Shown here: one piece after another, positions 44,757-54,811 of the stretch
Layout of the letters: each line of letters opens with the position of its first letter
Numbering within the stretch: the first letter of the stretch is position 1
Source: Streptosporangium minutum
Lineage (GTDB): Bacteria; Actinomycetota; Actinomycetes; Streptosporangiales; Streptosporangiaceae
Reading direction: 5' to 3'
Length of the DNA stretch: 64,000 bases
NCBI RefSeq assembly: GCF_002149035.1
Contig: NZ_NGFP01000015.1
Location: forward strand, 1-64,000
Made by a program: the position numbers and the translations under genes
The notes under the pieces: model-generated
Told to the model about the DNA's origin: nothing
The model's input: only the letters and a program-made list of their open reading frames with translations
Databases searched by the model: none

Positions 44757-46327
44757 GCCGGCGACACCGTCGAGATCCCCGAGAGAGCCAGTCCCCGGAC
44801 GAGGTGTTCTCCGAGATGTTGCTGGCCGCTCGCGAGCTGCTGGCCGTACGCAGTCCGCTGGACGCCGAGCTCATGGTCTCCGACATGGTCGGAGCCTGGT
44901 GGGGGCGGCGCCTGCGGCGCGGGGACGCCGAGCAGGTCCTCGGCGAGGGGCTGGTCGACTACGCGGCCAAGGCGGGGTCGCCGGCCGCGCTGACCCTGCT
45001 GATCGCCCTGGCCTATCTCGGTACGGCCCGCCAGGCGGCCAAGGCCGAGGGCGCGGCGCTGGCGCTCATCGAGCGCGACGTGGCCAGACCCCGCTGGGCC
45101 GACCGGCTGGGCGCGGTCAAGCCGACCGGGTGCTTCGTCTCCCGCGACGCCTACGGCGACCAGGACACCGTGGTGTGCACCTTCGCCTACCGGGGCGCCG
45201 ACAGCGGCGAGGACCGGCACGCGCTGGTCGTGATCGTCGACTACAACATGCGGGGGATCGCCCGCGACGCCTGGGTCTCCTCACACGTGGAGAAGCTCCT
45301 GGAGCAGGCCGCGGCCGAGGCCGAGGCCAACCCGATGCTCAGGTTCGAGGAGATCGAGCCGCAGCAGGCCAGAGCGCTGCTCGAATCCGCCATGAAGGCC
45401 ACCGTGGAGTACGGCCACCGCAGGACGACCGCGCCGGTCAGCGACAGCTACAGCGCCTACCACGCCTTCGCCCGGTCCCGGATCAAGGCGCTGCCGCCCG
45501 GCCGCAAGCGCCCGGCGCCGCTGCACAGCGAGGCTCCCTACAGCCGTGACCGCCGGGCGATGCTGGCCGCGGAGTTCCTCTCCTCGGACGCGGCCGAGCA
45601 CCTGTCGGACCCCTCGGCGGCCTCGCGCTGCGCCGACCACATCATCGACTACGGCTGCGACCAGGATTTCGGCCGCCCGCTGCGGGTAAGCCCGACCAAG
45701 TGCGAGACGTTCCTGCTCGACTGGCTGCCGCGCAAGGTCCTGCTCAGCCCGGCCGAGCAGGAGGCCGTGCCGTACGTGCTGGGGGCCTGGGCGCGCTTCG
45801 CCGCGCGCCGGACCGGGCTGGCGGACGAGGGCCTGCGCGCCACGCTCGACAGGATCTGGGAGACGACGGCCAGGTTCGCCGAGACCTACCGCGATCCGAC
45901 GACCTTCGGCCTCGACCAGGGCCTGCTGGACCGGCTGCTGCCGGACGGCGACCTGTCGGCGCTGGCCCGGCGGGTGTTCGCGTTCCCGTTCCTGCAGGGC
46001 ACACACGGCGAGGTCAAGCTCGACCTGCTGAACCCGGCCGACGAGACCGACCGGCGGGTGCTGCTGGGCATCGACCACGGGGGCGAGCTCAACCGGCCGG
46101 ACTACGACGAGCACCTCGCCTGGCACGAGGAGATCGCCGGCCGGCTCTGGGAGGGCGACCCTCCGCAGCTCTGGGAGGCCGCCCAGCGGCTGCTGGATCT
46201 CGGCCACGACCGGCACGACGTGCTGCACGTGCTGATCGAGATCGCCGAGCGGATCGGCGACGACCCCGAGGAGCTGGCCATCGCCCTCGACGACATCGCT
46301 GACATTCCCGACGAGCCTCCGGTGTAG
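44753..46327 (+). CDS. Conserved actinobacterial protein of unknown function (524 residues)
   Basis: I cannot assign a named function. The protein is soluble, mostly helical, with an N-terminal Arg-rich stretch (SRRHRRDPRES) and an alpha-helical region (ELLAVRSPLDAELMVSDMVGAWWGRRL). A beta-containing core includes CTFAYRGADSGEDRHALVVIVDYNM. The C-terminal domain (about 425-524) has GIDHGGELNRPDYDEHLAWHEE and LLDLGHDRHDVLHVLIEIAERIG, rich in His/Asp and possibly metal binding. TTG 44753 is chosen because GGAGGAGG lies five bases upstream and it overlaps the repeat-derived mini-ORF. It is 7 bp before pxpA, but co-function is doubtful. Confidence 0.85.
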   Translation: MSRRHRRDPRESQSPDEVFSEMLLAARELLAVRSPLDAELMVSDMVGAWWGRRLRRGDAEQVLGEGLVDYAAKAGSPAALTLLIALAYLGTARQAAKAEGAALALIERDVARPRWADRLGAVKPTGCFVSRDAYGDQDTVVCTFAYRGADSGEDRHALVVIVDYNMRGIARDAWVSSHVEKLLEQAAAEAEANPMLRFEEIEPQQARALLESAMKATVEYGHRRTTAPVSDSYSAYHAFARSRIKALPPGRKRPAPLHSEAPYSRDRRAMLAAEFLSSDAAEHLSDPSAASRCADHIIDYGCDQDFGRPLRVSPTKCETFLLDWLPRKVLLSPAEQEAVPYVLGAWARFAARRTGLADEGLRATLDRIWETTARFAETYRDPTTFGLDQGLLDRLLPDGDLSALARRVFAFPFLQGTHGEVKLDLLNPADETDRRVLLGIDHGGELNRPDYDEHLAWHEEIAGRLWEGDPPQLWEAAQRLLDLGHDRHDVLHVLIEIAERIGDDPEELAIALDDIADIPDEPPV

Positions 46328-46334
46328 GTGAGCC

Positions 46335-47090
46335 ATGGTGATCGACCTCAACGCCGACCTCGGTGAGGGCTTCGGTATCTGGCGGCTGGGCGACGACATG
46401 GCCCTGCTCGACGTGGTGACCAGCGCGAACATCGCCTGCGGGTTCCATGCGGGCGACCCGCTGACCATCCGCCGCACCTGCGCGGCCGCGGTGGACCGGG
46501 GGGTGATGATCGGCGCCCAGGTGTCCTACCGGGACCTGGCCGGATTCGGGCGGCGCGAGATGGAGGTGGATCCGGAGGAGCTCTGCGCCGAGGTGCTCTA
46601 CCAGCTCGCGGCGGTGGACGGGATCGCCAGGGCGATGGGCGGCCGGGTCTCCTACGTCAAGCCGCACGGCGCGCTCTACAACCGGATCTGCCGCGACCCC
46701 GAGCAGGCCGACGCGGTCGTGGAGGCCGTGGCCGACTACGACCGCGACCTGCCGCTGCTCACCCTGCCCGGTTCGGCCGTCCACGAGATCGCCGCCAGGG
46801 AGGGCGTCGCCACCGTCACGGAGGCCTTCGCCGACCGCGCCTACACCCCCGCCGGGACCCTGCTCCCCCGGCGCTCCCCCGGCGCGGTGCTGCACGACCC
46901 CGCCGCGGTCGCGGCCCGGGCCGTGCGCATGGCGACCGCCCGCACGGTGACCGCGGTGGACGGCTCCCAGGTCCCGGTGGACGCGCGCTCGATCTGCGTG
47001 CACGGCGACACCCCGGACGCCGTGCTGCTGGCGCGGGCCGTCCGCGACGGCCTGATCGCCGCCGGGGTGACCCTGAAGGCCTTCACTTGA
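46335..47090 (+). CDS. pxpA: 5-oxoprolinase subunit A (PxpA, LamB/YcsF family)
   Basis: A 251-residue LamB/YcsF-family protein with the diagnostic DLNADLGEGFG at the start, NIACGFHAGDP (about residues 33-43), VSYRDLAGFGRR and YVKPHGALYN. The last motif contains the conserved metal or substrate-binding histidine. PxpA with PxpB and PxpC forms the ATP-dependent bacterial 5-oxoprolinase that opens the cyclised glutamate product 5-oxoproline to L-glutamate. ATG 46335 lies 7 bp after the preceding stop; its stop overlaps pxpB as TTGA. Confidence 0.93.
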   Translation: MVIDLNADLGEGFGIWRLGDDMALLDVVTSANIACGFHAGDPLTIRRTCAAAVDRGVMIGAQVSYRDLAGFGRREMEVDPEELCAEVLYQLAAVDGIARAMGGRVSYVKPHGALYNRICRDPEQADAVVEAVADYDRDLPLLTLPGSAVHEIAAREGVATVTEAFADRAYTPAGTLLPRRSPGAVLHDPAAVAARAVRMATARTVTAVDGSQVPVDARSICVHGDTPDAVLLARAVRDGLIAAGVTLKAFT

Positions 47091-47716
47091 CGTCCCGGAT
47101 CCGCCGGGCCGGAGAAGACTCTCTGCTGGTGGAGACCGGGTCGCTGGAGGCCTCCCACCGGCTGGACGCCCTCCTGCGGGCCGACCGCCCGGCCGGGGTG
47201 GTCGAGATCGTGCCCGGCCCGGAGACCGTCCTGGTCACCGCGCCGGGCGCCGACCTGTCCGGGCTCCGTTCCCTGCTCTCCCACCTGCTGGACACGGCAC
47301 GCGACGCGGGCGCCGGCGCCTCCATGGCCGGAAGGTCCGTGACGGTCCCGGTGGTCTACGACGGCGCCGACCTGGCCGACGTGGCCGCCCTGAGCGGGCT
47401 GTCCGCCGAGGAGGTGGTCGAGCGGCACACCCGGCGGGAGCTCGTGGTGGGCTGGCTCGGCTTCGCGCCGGGGTTCGCCTACCTCACCGGGCTGGACCCG
47501 GCGCTGCACGTGCCCCGGTTGCCCACCCCCCGGACCGCGGTGCCCGCCGGCGCGGTGGCGGTCGCCGGTCCCTACTCGGCGGTCTACCCCTCGGCCTCGC
47601 CGGGAGGCTGGCGGCTGCTCGGGCGCTCCCTCATGGCGGTGTGGGACGTGACCGCCGACCCGCCCGCCGTCCTGACGCCGGGCACGCGGGTGCGTTTCCG
47701 GGCGGTCGCGGGATGA
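47087..47716 (+). CDS. pxpB: 5-oxoprolinase subunit B (PxpB, KipI family)
   Basis: A 209-residue KipI/carboxyltransferase-domain protein, with VPVVYDGADLADVAALSGLS and the active-site segment GWLGFAPGFAYLTGLDP (about residues 124-140). SPGGWRLLGRS near the end is the family signature. It works with PxpC as the ATP-using part of 5-oxoprolinase. TTG 47087 overlaps the pxpA stop (TTGA), coupling translation. A 25-bp gap leads to pxpC. Confidence 0.93.
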   Translation: MTSRIRRAGEDSLLVETGSLEASHRLDALLRADRPAGVVEIVPGPETVLVTAPGADLSGLRSLLSHLLDTARDAGAGASMAGRSVTVPVVYDGADLADVAALSGLSAEEVVERHTRRELVVGWLGFAPGFAYLTGLDPALHVPRLPTPRTAVPAGAVAVAGPYSAVYPSASPGGWRLLGRSLMAVWDVTADPPAVLTPGTRVRFRAVAG

Positions 47717-47741
47717 CCTGTCCTCCGCTCCGGGACGTCCC

Positions 47742-48839
47742 GTGATCGAGGTGCTCGTGCCGGGGCCGTACGCCACCGTGCAGGATCTCGGCCGGCCCGG
47801 CTACGGCCATCTCGGCGTCCCCCGGTCCGGCGCCGCCGACGCGCCGAGCCTGCGGCTGGCCAACCGCCTGGTCGGCAATCCGGAGGGTGCCGCCGGGATC
47901 GAGCTGACCTTCGGCGGGGCCTGCCTGCGGTTCACCTCCGGAGCCTGGGCCGCCGTCACCGGAGCCCCCTGCCCCGTCGAGCTCCGGACCGCCGGACCCC
48001 CGGCCACCGGGCTTCCGGCCACCGGGCTTCCGGATACCGGGCTTCCGGATACCGGGCTCCGGACCGGTGAGCTGCCGGGCACCGGGCTTCCGAGCACCGA
48101 GCTCCGGACCGGCGAGCTGCCGAGCACCGGGTTCCGGACCGGCGAGCTGCCGAGCACCGGGCTTCCGGGCGGCGCGGGGCGGGAGGGCCTCCCGCCAGGC
48201 GGGCCGGGGCCTCGGACCAGGGCCGTGGGACCGTACGCGCCCGTCTGGGTCCCGGCGGGAGGCGAGCTCCGGGTCGGGACGCCGCCGGTCGGCCTGCGGA
48301 CCTATGTCGCGGTCCGGGGCGGTCTCGACACGCCCCTCGTCATGGGAAGCCGCTCGACCGACTCGCTCTCCGGCCTCGGCCCTCCCCCGCTCCGCCCCGG
48401 CACCGTCCTGCCCGTCGGCCCGACCGGCGCGCTGTCGGCCATCAACGTGGACGCGGCGCCGCCCACCGCGGCCCCGCCGGAGGTCCTGCGGATCCTGCCG
48501 GGCCCCCGCGACGACTGGTTCGTCCCCGGCGCGCTGGCGGCCCTGTGCGCCGGGCCGTACCGGGTGAGCCAGGACAGCAACCGGGTCGGCGTGCGGCTGG
48601 AGGGCGCCCGCCTGGAGCGCGTCCACGACGGGGAGCTGCCCAGTGAGGGCATGGTCGCCGGAGCTCTCCAGGTGCCGCCGGACGGCCTGCCGATCGTGTT
48701 TCTCGCCGACCATCCGCCGACGGGCGGCTACCCGGTCATCGCCGTCCTCGTCTCGGCGGACCTCGCCGGAGCCGCGCAGCTCCGCCCCGGGGACCGGGTC
48801 CGCTTCCGTCTCGGCCGGGGGCCCGGGGCGTCGCTCTAG
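47742..48839 (+). CDS. pxpC: 5-oxoprolinase subunit C (PxpC, KipA family) with an inserted repeat array
   Basis: The 365-residue KipA-type subunit shows the family start VLVPGPYATVQDLGRPGYGHLGVPRSGAAD and later YVAVRGGLDTPLVMGSRSTD, the SQDSNRVGVRLEG motif and SEGMVAGALQVPPDG. It is longer than usual because residues about 88-142 are an array of eleven pentapeptides (xTGLP, TGELP, xTGFR) followed by a Gly/Pro/Arg-rich tail to about 165, in place of a short surface loop. The rest of the fold is intact, so the enzyme probably tolerates the insert. GTG 47742 begins the gene; the stop overlaps the convergent AlkZ-like gene by 4 bp. Confidence 0.9.
   Translation: MIEVLVPGPYATVQDLGRPGYGHLGVPRSGAADAPSLRLANRLVGNPEGAAGIELTFGGACLRFTSGAWAAVTGAPCPVELRTAGPPATGLPATGLPDTGLPDTGLRTGELPGTGLPSTELRTGELPSTGFRTGELPSTGLPGGAGREGLPPGGPGPRTRAVGPYAPVWVPAGGELRVGTPPVGLRTYVAVRGGLDTPLVMGSRSTDSLSGLGPPPLRPGTVLPVGPTGALSAINVDAAPPTAAPPEVLRILPGPRDDWFVPGALAALCAGPYRVSQDSNRVGVRLEGARLERVHDGELPSEGMVAGALQVPPDGLPIVFLADHPPTGGYPVIAVLVSADLAGAAQLRPGDRVRFRLGRGPGASL
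48003..48167 (+). repeat. 15-bp in-frame tandem repeat inside pxpC (11 units)
   Basis: Eleven 15-bp units encode ATGLP, ATGLP, DTGLP, DTGLR, TGELP, GTGLP, STELR, TGELP, STGFR, TGELP, STGLP. The later part also has a 30-bp higher-order period (TGELP-STGxR). Because 15 bp is five codons, unit gain or loss keeps the frame. The units are alike at the DNA level (core ACCGGGCTTCCGG), showing recent growth by slippage or unequal exchange. Confidence 0.92.
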
Positions 48840-49924
48840 GGCAGGAGCGCGGCGACCCGCCGGGCCTCGGCGGCCAGGGCGTCGGCGGGGACGTCTTCCA
48901 GGAGGTCGAAGGCGAGCTCGCCGTTCTTCGCCTCCCAGACCCCTGCCACCCTGCCCCGGTGGACCACGACGGGGGAGATCCAGCCGGCGGCCCGGCTCAC
49001 CCTGGGCCTGGCCTCCTTGGGCAGGAGCGGTTCGAGGTCGCGGGGGGCGGCGAGGATGTACTGGTCGAAGCCGGGCAGCAGATGGACCCTGGTGGAGGGC
49101 GTGGTCGCGACCAGGTCGTCGAGGTGCTCGGCGAGCAGGACCATCGGCCGGCCTTCCACCTCGACCTCCGCCAGCTCGGGGGCGAGGTCGCGGAACCAGC
49201 CGCGCAGCATGGCCTTGCGGGCGGCGCCCCGGTAGAGCCAGGCGTCGAAGGTCTCCGGTGTGCCGGGGCCGTGAGCGCCGAGGAAGGACCGGACCAGGCG
49301 CATGCCGCCCTCCTCCGCCGGCAGCGGCTCGGCCGGCCAGCCGGGCACCCAGTCGCGGGGGCTGACGAAGGTCACGCGGCCGTCGCGCGGCGGGCCGTAG
49401 CAGAGCTCGCCGAGGAAGCTCAGCGGCTTGAGCAGGGCGCCCCAGCCGGAGGTGAGCGCCTCCTTCAGATGGGCGTCGCCGGTGACCTCGATCACCCCCT
49501 CCACCAGCTCCTCCCGGGTGAGGGTACGGCCGTCGAGCGCCTTGGGGACCGCGTCGAGGATGGCGGCGACCTCGGCGGCGGTGACGCCGTGACCGCGCTG
49601 CCAGGACCCCTTGTCCCAGTTTCGGAAGGCGCCCAGGACCGCGGTGTAGGAGGGCAGCTCGTCGGCGGGGACCAGGTGCAGGGTGCCGCGCGCCGTCCAG
49701 GTCTTGACCAGGGTGCGGTCCTGCCACAGGGCGCCGTCGATCTCGCCGGGACGCGGGTCCGAGTGCCGTACGGCCACCGCCAGCTCCGCCGAGGAGGCCA
49801 CCTGGGCCTGGACCCCGGTGAGCCGCCGGACGACAGACACCGCGTCAGGGCCGGTCGCCGGATCGACGAACTGGCGCTTCAACCGCCATGCGAGCACCTG
49901 GGGCCAGGTCACTGAGATCGTCAT
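48836..49924 (-). CDS. Winged-helix DNA-binding protein of the AlkZ (DNA glycosylase-like) family
   Basis: A 362-residue HTH_42-type protein. Residues about 30-44 contain the QxQ element GVQAQVASS, which in Streptomyces AlkZ and Escherichia coli YcaQ sits in the catalytic region that removes cross-linked or alkylated bases. TWTARGTLHLVPADELP and the C-terminal LLPGFDQYILAAPRD and GWISPVVVHRGRVAGVWE are further family signatures. It is a candidate repair enzyme, but many homologues are uncharacterised. ATG 49924 lies 60 bp after the substrate-binding protein gene in the same direction and could be the last cistron of that operon. Confidence 0.87.
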   Translation of the reverse strand: MTISVTWPQVLAWRLKRQFVDPATGPDAVSVVRRLTGVQAQVASSAELAVAVRHSDPRPGEIDGALWQDRTLVKTWTARGTLHLVPADELPSYTAVLGAFRNWDKGSWQRGHGVTAAEVAAILDAVPKALDGRTLTREELVEGVIEVTGDAHLKEALTSGWGALLKPLSFLGELCYGPPRDGRVTFVSPRDWVPGWPAEPLPAEEGGMRLVRSFLGAHGPGTPETFDAWLYRGAARKAMLRGWFRDLAPELAEVEVEGRPMVLLAEHLDDLVATTPSTRVHLLPGFDQYILAAPRDLEPLLPKEARPRVSRAAGWISPVVVHRGRVAGVWEAKNGELAFDLLEDVPADALAAEARRVAALLP

Positions 49925-49984
49925 GGACTATCTCCTACACCACCGCTCCGACAGAAGCCGTGCCCTCCCCGAGCGGCGAGGGCG

Positions 49985-51721
49985 TCAGCCCGTGAAGCCG
50001 ATGTCCTGGTACCTCAGGTCGTAGAAGCCGCGGGCGCCGTAGTTGGCGAGGGTGTTCTTGACCGCGACGTTCTGCGGGCGCTGGTAGAGGGTCACCACGT
50101 TGACCGCCTCCCAGATCAGCTTGTCCGCGGCGTTGGTGTCGGCGATGGCCTGGGCGCCGTCGAGGTCGGCGGTCGCCTTGTCCATGGCGGCGTCGATCTG
50201 CGGGGAGCCGATGCGGCCGAGGTTGGCGTTCCACTGCGGCCGGCCCTTGGAGTCCTTGGTGGCGTCGGCGTACTGGCCGTAGCCGCTGGAGACGGGGAAG
50301 GGTGTGCCGACGTAGGCGAAGGCGGTGATGTCGTAGTTGCCGGGGATGATGTATCTGGTGAAGTAGTCGTCGCTGGGCACCGCGTGGAGGGTGACCTTGA
50401 CGCCGACCTGGGCCAGCATGCTCTGGGTGATCTCGGCTTCGGACTTGGTGAGCTGCAGGCCTGAGGGCATCACGAAACGCAGGGTCAGCTCCCTGCCGTC
50501 CTTCTTGCGGGTCTGGCCCTCCAGCCTCCAGCCGGCGGCGTCCAGCAGCTGCCTGGCCCTGTCGACGTTGTAGACGCCGACCTCGCCCGCGTTGTCCTGG
50601 TAGCCCTCCTGGGTGTTCATGAAGAAGTGGTTGTTCAGCAGGACGATCGGCCAGTCCAGGCCCTGCAGGTCGGACTGGGCGATGGCCTGGCGGTTGATGG
50701 CCATCGCGACGGCCCGGCGGACGTTGACGTCGGAGAGCACGGCGCTCTCGCCGTTCATCGTGATGTGCCGGAAGTCGGGGCCGGCCGCCTGCCGCACGAT
50801 GGCGCCCTGGGTGCTCTTGGCCCGCGCGTAGTCGGGCGCGGAGGGGCCGACGTCGAAGGTGTCGAGCTCGCCGTTGCTGAAGGCGCCGACCAGCGCGTCG
50901 CTCTCCAGCGCCCGGTAGATGATCTGGTCCAGCTTGGCCCTGTCCCCCCACCAGGCGTCGTCCCTGACGATGGTGACGGTCTTGGCCGTCTGGTCGAACG
51001 AGACGAACTTGAACGGGCCCGCGGTCACCGGGATCTTGTTCAGCCATCCGTTGTTGAACCCGTCGGGGGTGGCGTTGGTCCCCTTGGGGTAGAGCGGCCC
51101 GAACAGCGACTGCCAGTCGCCGAAGGGCTTGGCGAAGGTGATGACGACCTCGTGGTCGTCCTTGCCCTTCGCCACGCTCTCGATGTCCTGGTAGCCGGTG
51201 GTGCCCGCGACGCGGTAGTCGCCGTTCCTACCGTTCATCGCCTGCCACTGGGCCTTGTAGTCCTCCCAGGTGATCGGCTTGCCGTCGGACCACCGGGCGC
51301 TCCGGTTGAGGGTCAGCCTGACGACCTGCTTGGGCTTGCGGGCCGTGATCTCCCCCTCCGACAGGTAGTCGGTGTTCGCCGAGATCTCCCCCTTCTCGTT
51401 GGAGCGGAAGGCGGAGGGCATGAGCGCGTCGATGACCTTCTTGACCATCGCCAGGTTGCCGTCGACGTGGTTGAGGTTCCAGTTGGTCGGATACTCGTTG
51501 AGCCCCCAGCGGAGCAGTCCTCCGTCGCGGACCCTGTCCCGGGGGACCGGGTTGATGTCGTAGGCCTTGACCGCCGAGGCGGACCCGGTTGACGACTCCT
51601 CTCCCGTGCCGCTCCGGCCGCCTCCGCCGCTCCCGCCCTGGCTGCCGCAGCCGGCCAGCGCCAACGAGCCGGCCACGCTCAGGGCGGCGGCGAACGCGCC
51701 CACGCGCCGGATTGATATCAC
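49985..51721 (-). CDS. Peptide/nickel-type ABC transporter substrate-binding lipoprotein
   Basis: The 578-residue SBP_bac_5-family protein starts with a lipoprotein signal (RRVGAFAAALSVAGSLALAGC, lipid-modified Cys25) and a Gly/Ser-rich linker, then the binding domain. Family segments include RWSDGKPITWEDYKAQWQAM and RRAVAMAINRQAIAQSD. It captures oligopeptides or similar ligands outside the membrane for the importer encoded upstream. GTG 51721 follows AGGAGGAACC and lies 13 bp after the ATPase gene. It is the fourth gene of the leftward permease-permease-ATPase-binding-protein operon. Confidence 0.93.
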   Translation of the reverse strand: MISIRRVGAFAAALSVAGSLALAGCGSQGGSGGGGRSGTGEESSTGSASAVKAYDINPVPRDRVRDGGLLRWGLNEYPTNWNLNHVDGNLAMVKKVIDALMPSAFRSNEKGEISANTDYLSEGEITARKPKQVVRLTLNRSARWSDGKPITWEDYKAQWQAMNGRNGDYRVAGTTGYQDIESVAKGKDDHEVVITFAKPFGDWQSLFGPLYPKGTNATPDGFNNGWLNKIPVTAGPFKFVSFDQTAKTVTIVRDDAWWGDRAKLDQIIYRALESDALVGAFSNGELDTFDVGPSAPDYARAKSTQGAIVRQAAGPDFRHITMNGESAVLSDVNVRRAVAMAINRQAIAQSDLQGLDWPIVLLNNHFFMNTQEGYQDNAGEVGVYNVDRARQLLDAAGWRLEGQTRKKDGRELTLRFVMPSGLQLTKSEAEITQSMLAQVGVKVTLHAVPSDDYFTRYIIPGNYDITAFAYVGTPFPVSSGYGQYADATKDSKGRPQWNANLGRIGSPQIDAAMDKATADLDGAQAIADTNAADKLIWEAVNVVTLYQRPQNVAVKNTLANYGARGFYDLRYQDIGFTG

Positions 51722-51734
51722 GGTTCCTCCTGGG

Positions 51735-53891
51735 TCATACGACGTCGAGCTTCTCTGCGAAGTGACATGAGACGCCGTGGTCCTCCCCGAGCCGGCGGAC
51801 CTGGGGCTCCTCGTCGACGCACCGCGCCTGGTCGGTCTCGTCGAGGGTCTTGAACTTGGGACAGCGGGTGCGGAAGCGGCAGCCGGAGGGGGGGCTGGCC
51901 GGGCTGGGCAGGTCGCCTTCGAGCAGGATGCGTCTCCTGGAACGTTCCTTTCCGGGGTCGGGCAGCGGGATCGCCGACAGCAGCGCCTGGGTGTAGGGGT
52001 GCATCGGGGCGTCGTAGACCTGGCCGACCTGGCCGATCTCGGCGATCTTGCCGAGATACATGACCGCGACCCGGTCGGCGATGTGCCTGACCACGGCCAG
52101 GTCGTGCGCCACGAACAGGTAGGACAGGCCCAGCCGGTTCTTGAGGTCCTCCAGCAGGTTGATCACGCCTGCCTGGATGGACACGTCGAGCGCCGAGACC
52201 GGCTCGTCCAGCACGAGCAGCCTGGGCTCCAGCGCGAGTGCCCGGGCGATGCCGATGCGCTGGCGCTGGCCGCCGGAGAAGTCCTGCGGGTAGCGGGCGG
52301 CATGGGCGGCGTCGAGGCCGACCAGGCGGATCAGCTCCCTGATCCTCGGCCCCGGGTCCCGGATCCCGTGCGTGCGCAGCGGCTCGGCGATGATGTCGTA
52401 GACGGTCATCCTCGGGTCCAGCGAGGCCAGCGGGTCCTGGAAGACGACCTGCATGTCCCGGCGGATCGCCATCCGCTCGCGGGCGGTCAGTCTGGCCGTG
52501 TCGTGTCCCAGCACCGCGATCGTGCCGTGCTGCGGCCTGGTCAGCTGCAGGATCTCCATCAGCGTGGTCGTCTTGCCGCAGCCCGACTCGCCGACCAGGC
52601 CGAGCGTCTCCATCCTGCGGATGTCGAAGCTGATGCCGTCCACCGCGTGGACGGTGCCGACCCGCCGCCTGAAGAGCGCCCCCTTCATCAGGGGGTGGTG
52701 CTTGGTCAGGTCCTTCACCTCCAGGACCACGTCGCGTTCGTCGCGCGGCAGCCGTACCGGCCGCAGGTGGACGGGGGGCGTCTCCGGCCCTTGCTCGTCC
52801 GGGCCGCCGGTCCCGGCGTGGTAGACCTGGGCGGGCGACCAGCCCTCGGCCTCGATCTCGCCCGCGCGGACGCACGCGGCCAGATGGCCGGGCGAGCCCA
52901 CCGGCTCCAGCGCCGGCTCCGCCTCGGCGCAGGCAGGGACGGCTATCGGGCAGCGGGGTTCGAAGGGGCAGCCGGGTGGCAGCGCCGACGGCGACGGCGG
53001 GTTCCCCTCGATCGGGACGAGCGGTTGCCCGCCGCCCCGGTCCAGTCGCGGGACGGAGGCGAGCAGGCCCATGGTGTACGGCATGCGCACGCGGTAGTAG
53101 ACGTCGTCCACCGAGCCGACCTCGACGGGCCGCCCGGCGTACATGACCAGGACCCGGTCGACGGACCCGGCCACCACCCCCAGGTCGTGGGTGATCAGGA
53201 CGATCGCCGCGCCGGTCTCCCGCTGCGCCCTCTTCAGCACCTCCAGCACCTGGGCCTGGATGGTGACGTCGAGCGCGGTGGTCGGCTCGTCGCAGAGGAT
53301 CACGTCGGGGTCGTTGGCGATCGCCATCGCGATCACCGCGCGCTGGCGCATGCCGCCGGAGAACTCGTGCGGGAACGCCTTGGCGCGCTGCGCGGCGTTG
53401 GGGATGCCGACCAGGTCGAGCAGCTCGACGGCCCGTCTCGCGGCCTGCTGCCCGGTGACCTTCTGGTGGATCCGCACGGCCTCCGCGATCTGGTCGCCCA
53501 CCCGGTAGACCGGGGTGAGCGCGGAGAGCGGGTCCTGGAAGACCATCGAGATCGTCTTGCCCCGGAATGCGGTGAGCGTCTTCTCCGTCGCCCCGAGGAT
53601 CTCCTGGCCCCGCAGCCGGACCGAGCCGGTGACGTGGGCGTGCGGCGGGAGCAGGCCCATCACCGCCAGCGAGGTGACCGACTTGCCGGACCCCGACTCG
53701 CCGACGATGCCGAGCACCTCGCCCGGGCGGACCGCGTAGCTCACCCCCCGGACGGCGCGCACCGCGTCAGGGCCGGACCCGAAGGTGACATCGAGGTCGG
53801 TCACCTCGAGGACCGGGTCGGCCAGGTCTGCCCGGCCGTTCGTGCCTGGCCGGGCTCCCGTGCCCGCCTGGCGTTCGTCACACTCTCTCAT
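51735..53891 (-). CDS. Fused dual ATP-binding protein of an oligopeptide ABC transporter
   Basis: The 718-residue protein fuses the two nucleotide-binding domains that are usually separate (OppD and OppF). The N-terminal half has Walker A GESGSGKS, signature FSGGMRQR, Walker [14 protein letters not shown] and a C-terminal oligopeptide-type Cys motif ([14 protein letters not shown]). The C-terminal half has [28 protein letters not shown] and [10 protein letters not shown]. Both Cys clusters may hold Fe-S centres. It powers peptide import. ATG 53891 overlaps the permease stop as ATGA, and it ends 13 bp before the binding-protein gene. Confidence 0.93.
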   Translation of the reverse strand: MRECDERQAGTGARPGTNGRADLADPVLEVTDLDVTFGSGPDAVRAVRGVSYAVRPGEVLGIVGESGSGKSVTSLAVMGLLPPHAHVTGSVRLRGQEILGATEKTLTAFRGKTISMVFQDPLSALTPVYRVGDQIAEAVRIHQKVTGQQAARRAVELLDLVGIPNAAQRAKAFPHEFSGGMRQRAVIAMAIANDPDVILCDEPTTALDVTIQAQVLEVLKRAQRETGAAIVLITHDLGVVAGSVDRVLVMYAGRPVEVGSVDDVYYRVRMPYTMGLLASVPRLDRGGGQPLVPIEGNPPSPSALPPGCPFEPRCPIAVPACAEAEPALEPVGSPGHLAACVRAGEIEAEGWSPAQVYHAGTGGPDEQGPETPPVHLRPVRLPRDERDVVLEVKDLTKHHPLMKGALFRRRVGTVHAVDGISFDIRRMETLGLVGESGCGKTTTLMEILQLTRPQHGTIAVLGHDTARLTARERMAIRRDMQVVFQDPLASLDPRMTVYDIIAEPLRTHGIRDPGPRIRELIRLVGLDAAHAARYPQDFSGGQRQRIGIARALALEPRLLVLDEPVSALDVSIQAGVINLLEDLKNRLGLSYLFVAHDLAVVRHIADRVAVMYLGKIAEIGQVGQVYDAPMHPYTQALLSAIPLPDPGKERSRRRILLEGDLPSPASPPSGCRFRTRCPKFKTLDETDQARCVDEEPQVRRLGEDHGVSCHFAEKLDVV

Positions 53892-54811
53892 TGTCCCGCT
53901 CTCTTCGCGGTGGGGTCGAAGGCGTCGCGCAGGGAGTCACCGACGAGGTTCACCGCGAGCACGGTGACGATCAGCAGGCCGGCGCAGAACCAGAACGTCC
54001 ACGGGGCGTAGACGGCCGTCTTGGCGCCGTCGGCGATGAGGCTGCCCAGCGAGACGTCGGGCGGCTGGATGCCGAAGCCGAAGTAGGACAGGGAGGTCTC
54101 GGTGAGGATCGCGGCGCTGACGTTCAGCGTGGCGTCCACGGCCAGCAGCGAGGACATGTTCGGGATGACGTGCCGGAAGATGATCCTCACCGGCGACACG
54201 CCCATGAACCTGGCGGCCTGGATGAACTCACGCTCCTTCAGCGAGATGGTCATGCTCCGGACGATCTTCGAGGTGACCATCCAGAGGAACAGCGCCAGGA
54301 CGAGCACGAACAGCGGCCACTGGCCCTCGGCGAAGAGGGGCGACATGATCGCCAGGATCAGGAAGGCCGGGAGCACCAGCATCAGGTCGGTGATCCAGGT
54401 CAGCGACCTGTCGGCCCAGCCCATGAAGTATCCGGCGAAGGCGCCGACCACGGCCGCCAGCGTGGTGCCGATCACCGCCGCGAGCAGGCCCACGATCAGC
54501 GACTTCTGCATGCCGCGCAGCGTGACCGCGTAGACGTCGGCGCCGGTCTGCAGGGTGCCCCACCAGTGTTCGGCGGAGGGCGGCTGCAGGAAGGCCATGA
54601 AGTCCTTGTCGGTGTAGGTCCACCTGCCGAGGTAGGGGCCGGCGAAGGCCAGCAGGAACATCAGCGCCAGCAGCGCGAACCCGATCCGTCCCTGGACCGA
54701 GCGCGAGAAGCGGCCGGCCACCACCCGGAGCCGCGAAGGCGCCTTGATCCTGTCGATGCCCGCCCGCTGCTCGGCGAGTTCCTCGTCGGAGATGGTCATC
54801 TTCTCGCTCAC
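53888..54811 (-). CDS. Peptide ABC transporter permease (DppC-like)
   Basis: A 307-residue permease with about six membrane helices. The cytoplasmic EAA loop, which docks the ATPase, is [26 protein letters not shown] (about residues 202-227). A polar N-terminal tail of about 45 residues ([20 protein letters not shown]) precedes the first helix, typical of DppC-type subunits. GTG 54811 overlaps the DppB-type stop by GTGA; an in-frame ATG at 54799 would drop four residues. Confidence 0.92.
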   Translation of the reverse strand: MSEKMTISDEELAEQRAGIDRIKAPSRLRVVAGRFSRSVQGRIGFALLALMFLLAFAGPYLGRWTYTDKDFMAFLQPPSAEHWWGTLQTGADVYAVTLRGMQKSLIVGLLAAVIGTTLAAVVGAFAGYFMGWADRSLTWITDLMLVLPAFLILAIMSPLFAEGQWPLFVLVLALFLWMVTSKIVRSMTISLKEREFIQAARFMGVSPVRIIFRHVIPNMSSLLAVDATLNVSAAILTETSLSYFGFGIQPPDVSLGSLIADGAKTAVYAPWTFWFCAGLLIVTVLAVNLVGDSLRDAFDPTAKRAGQ

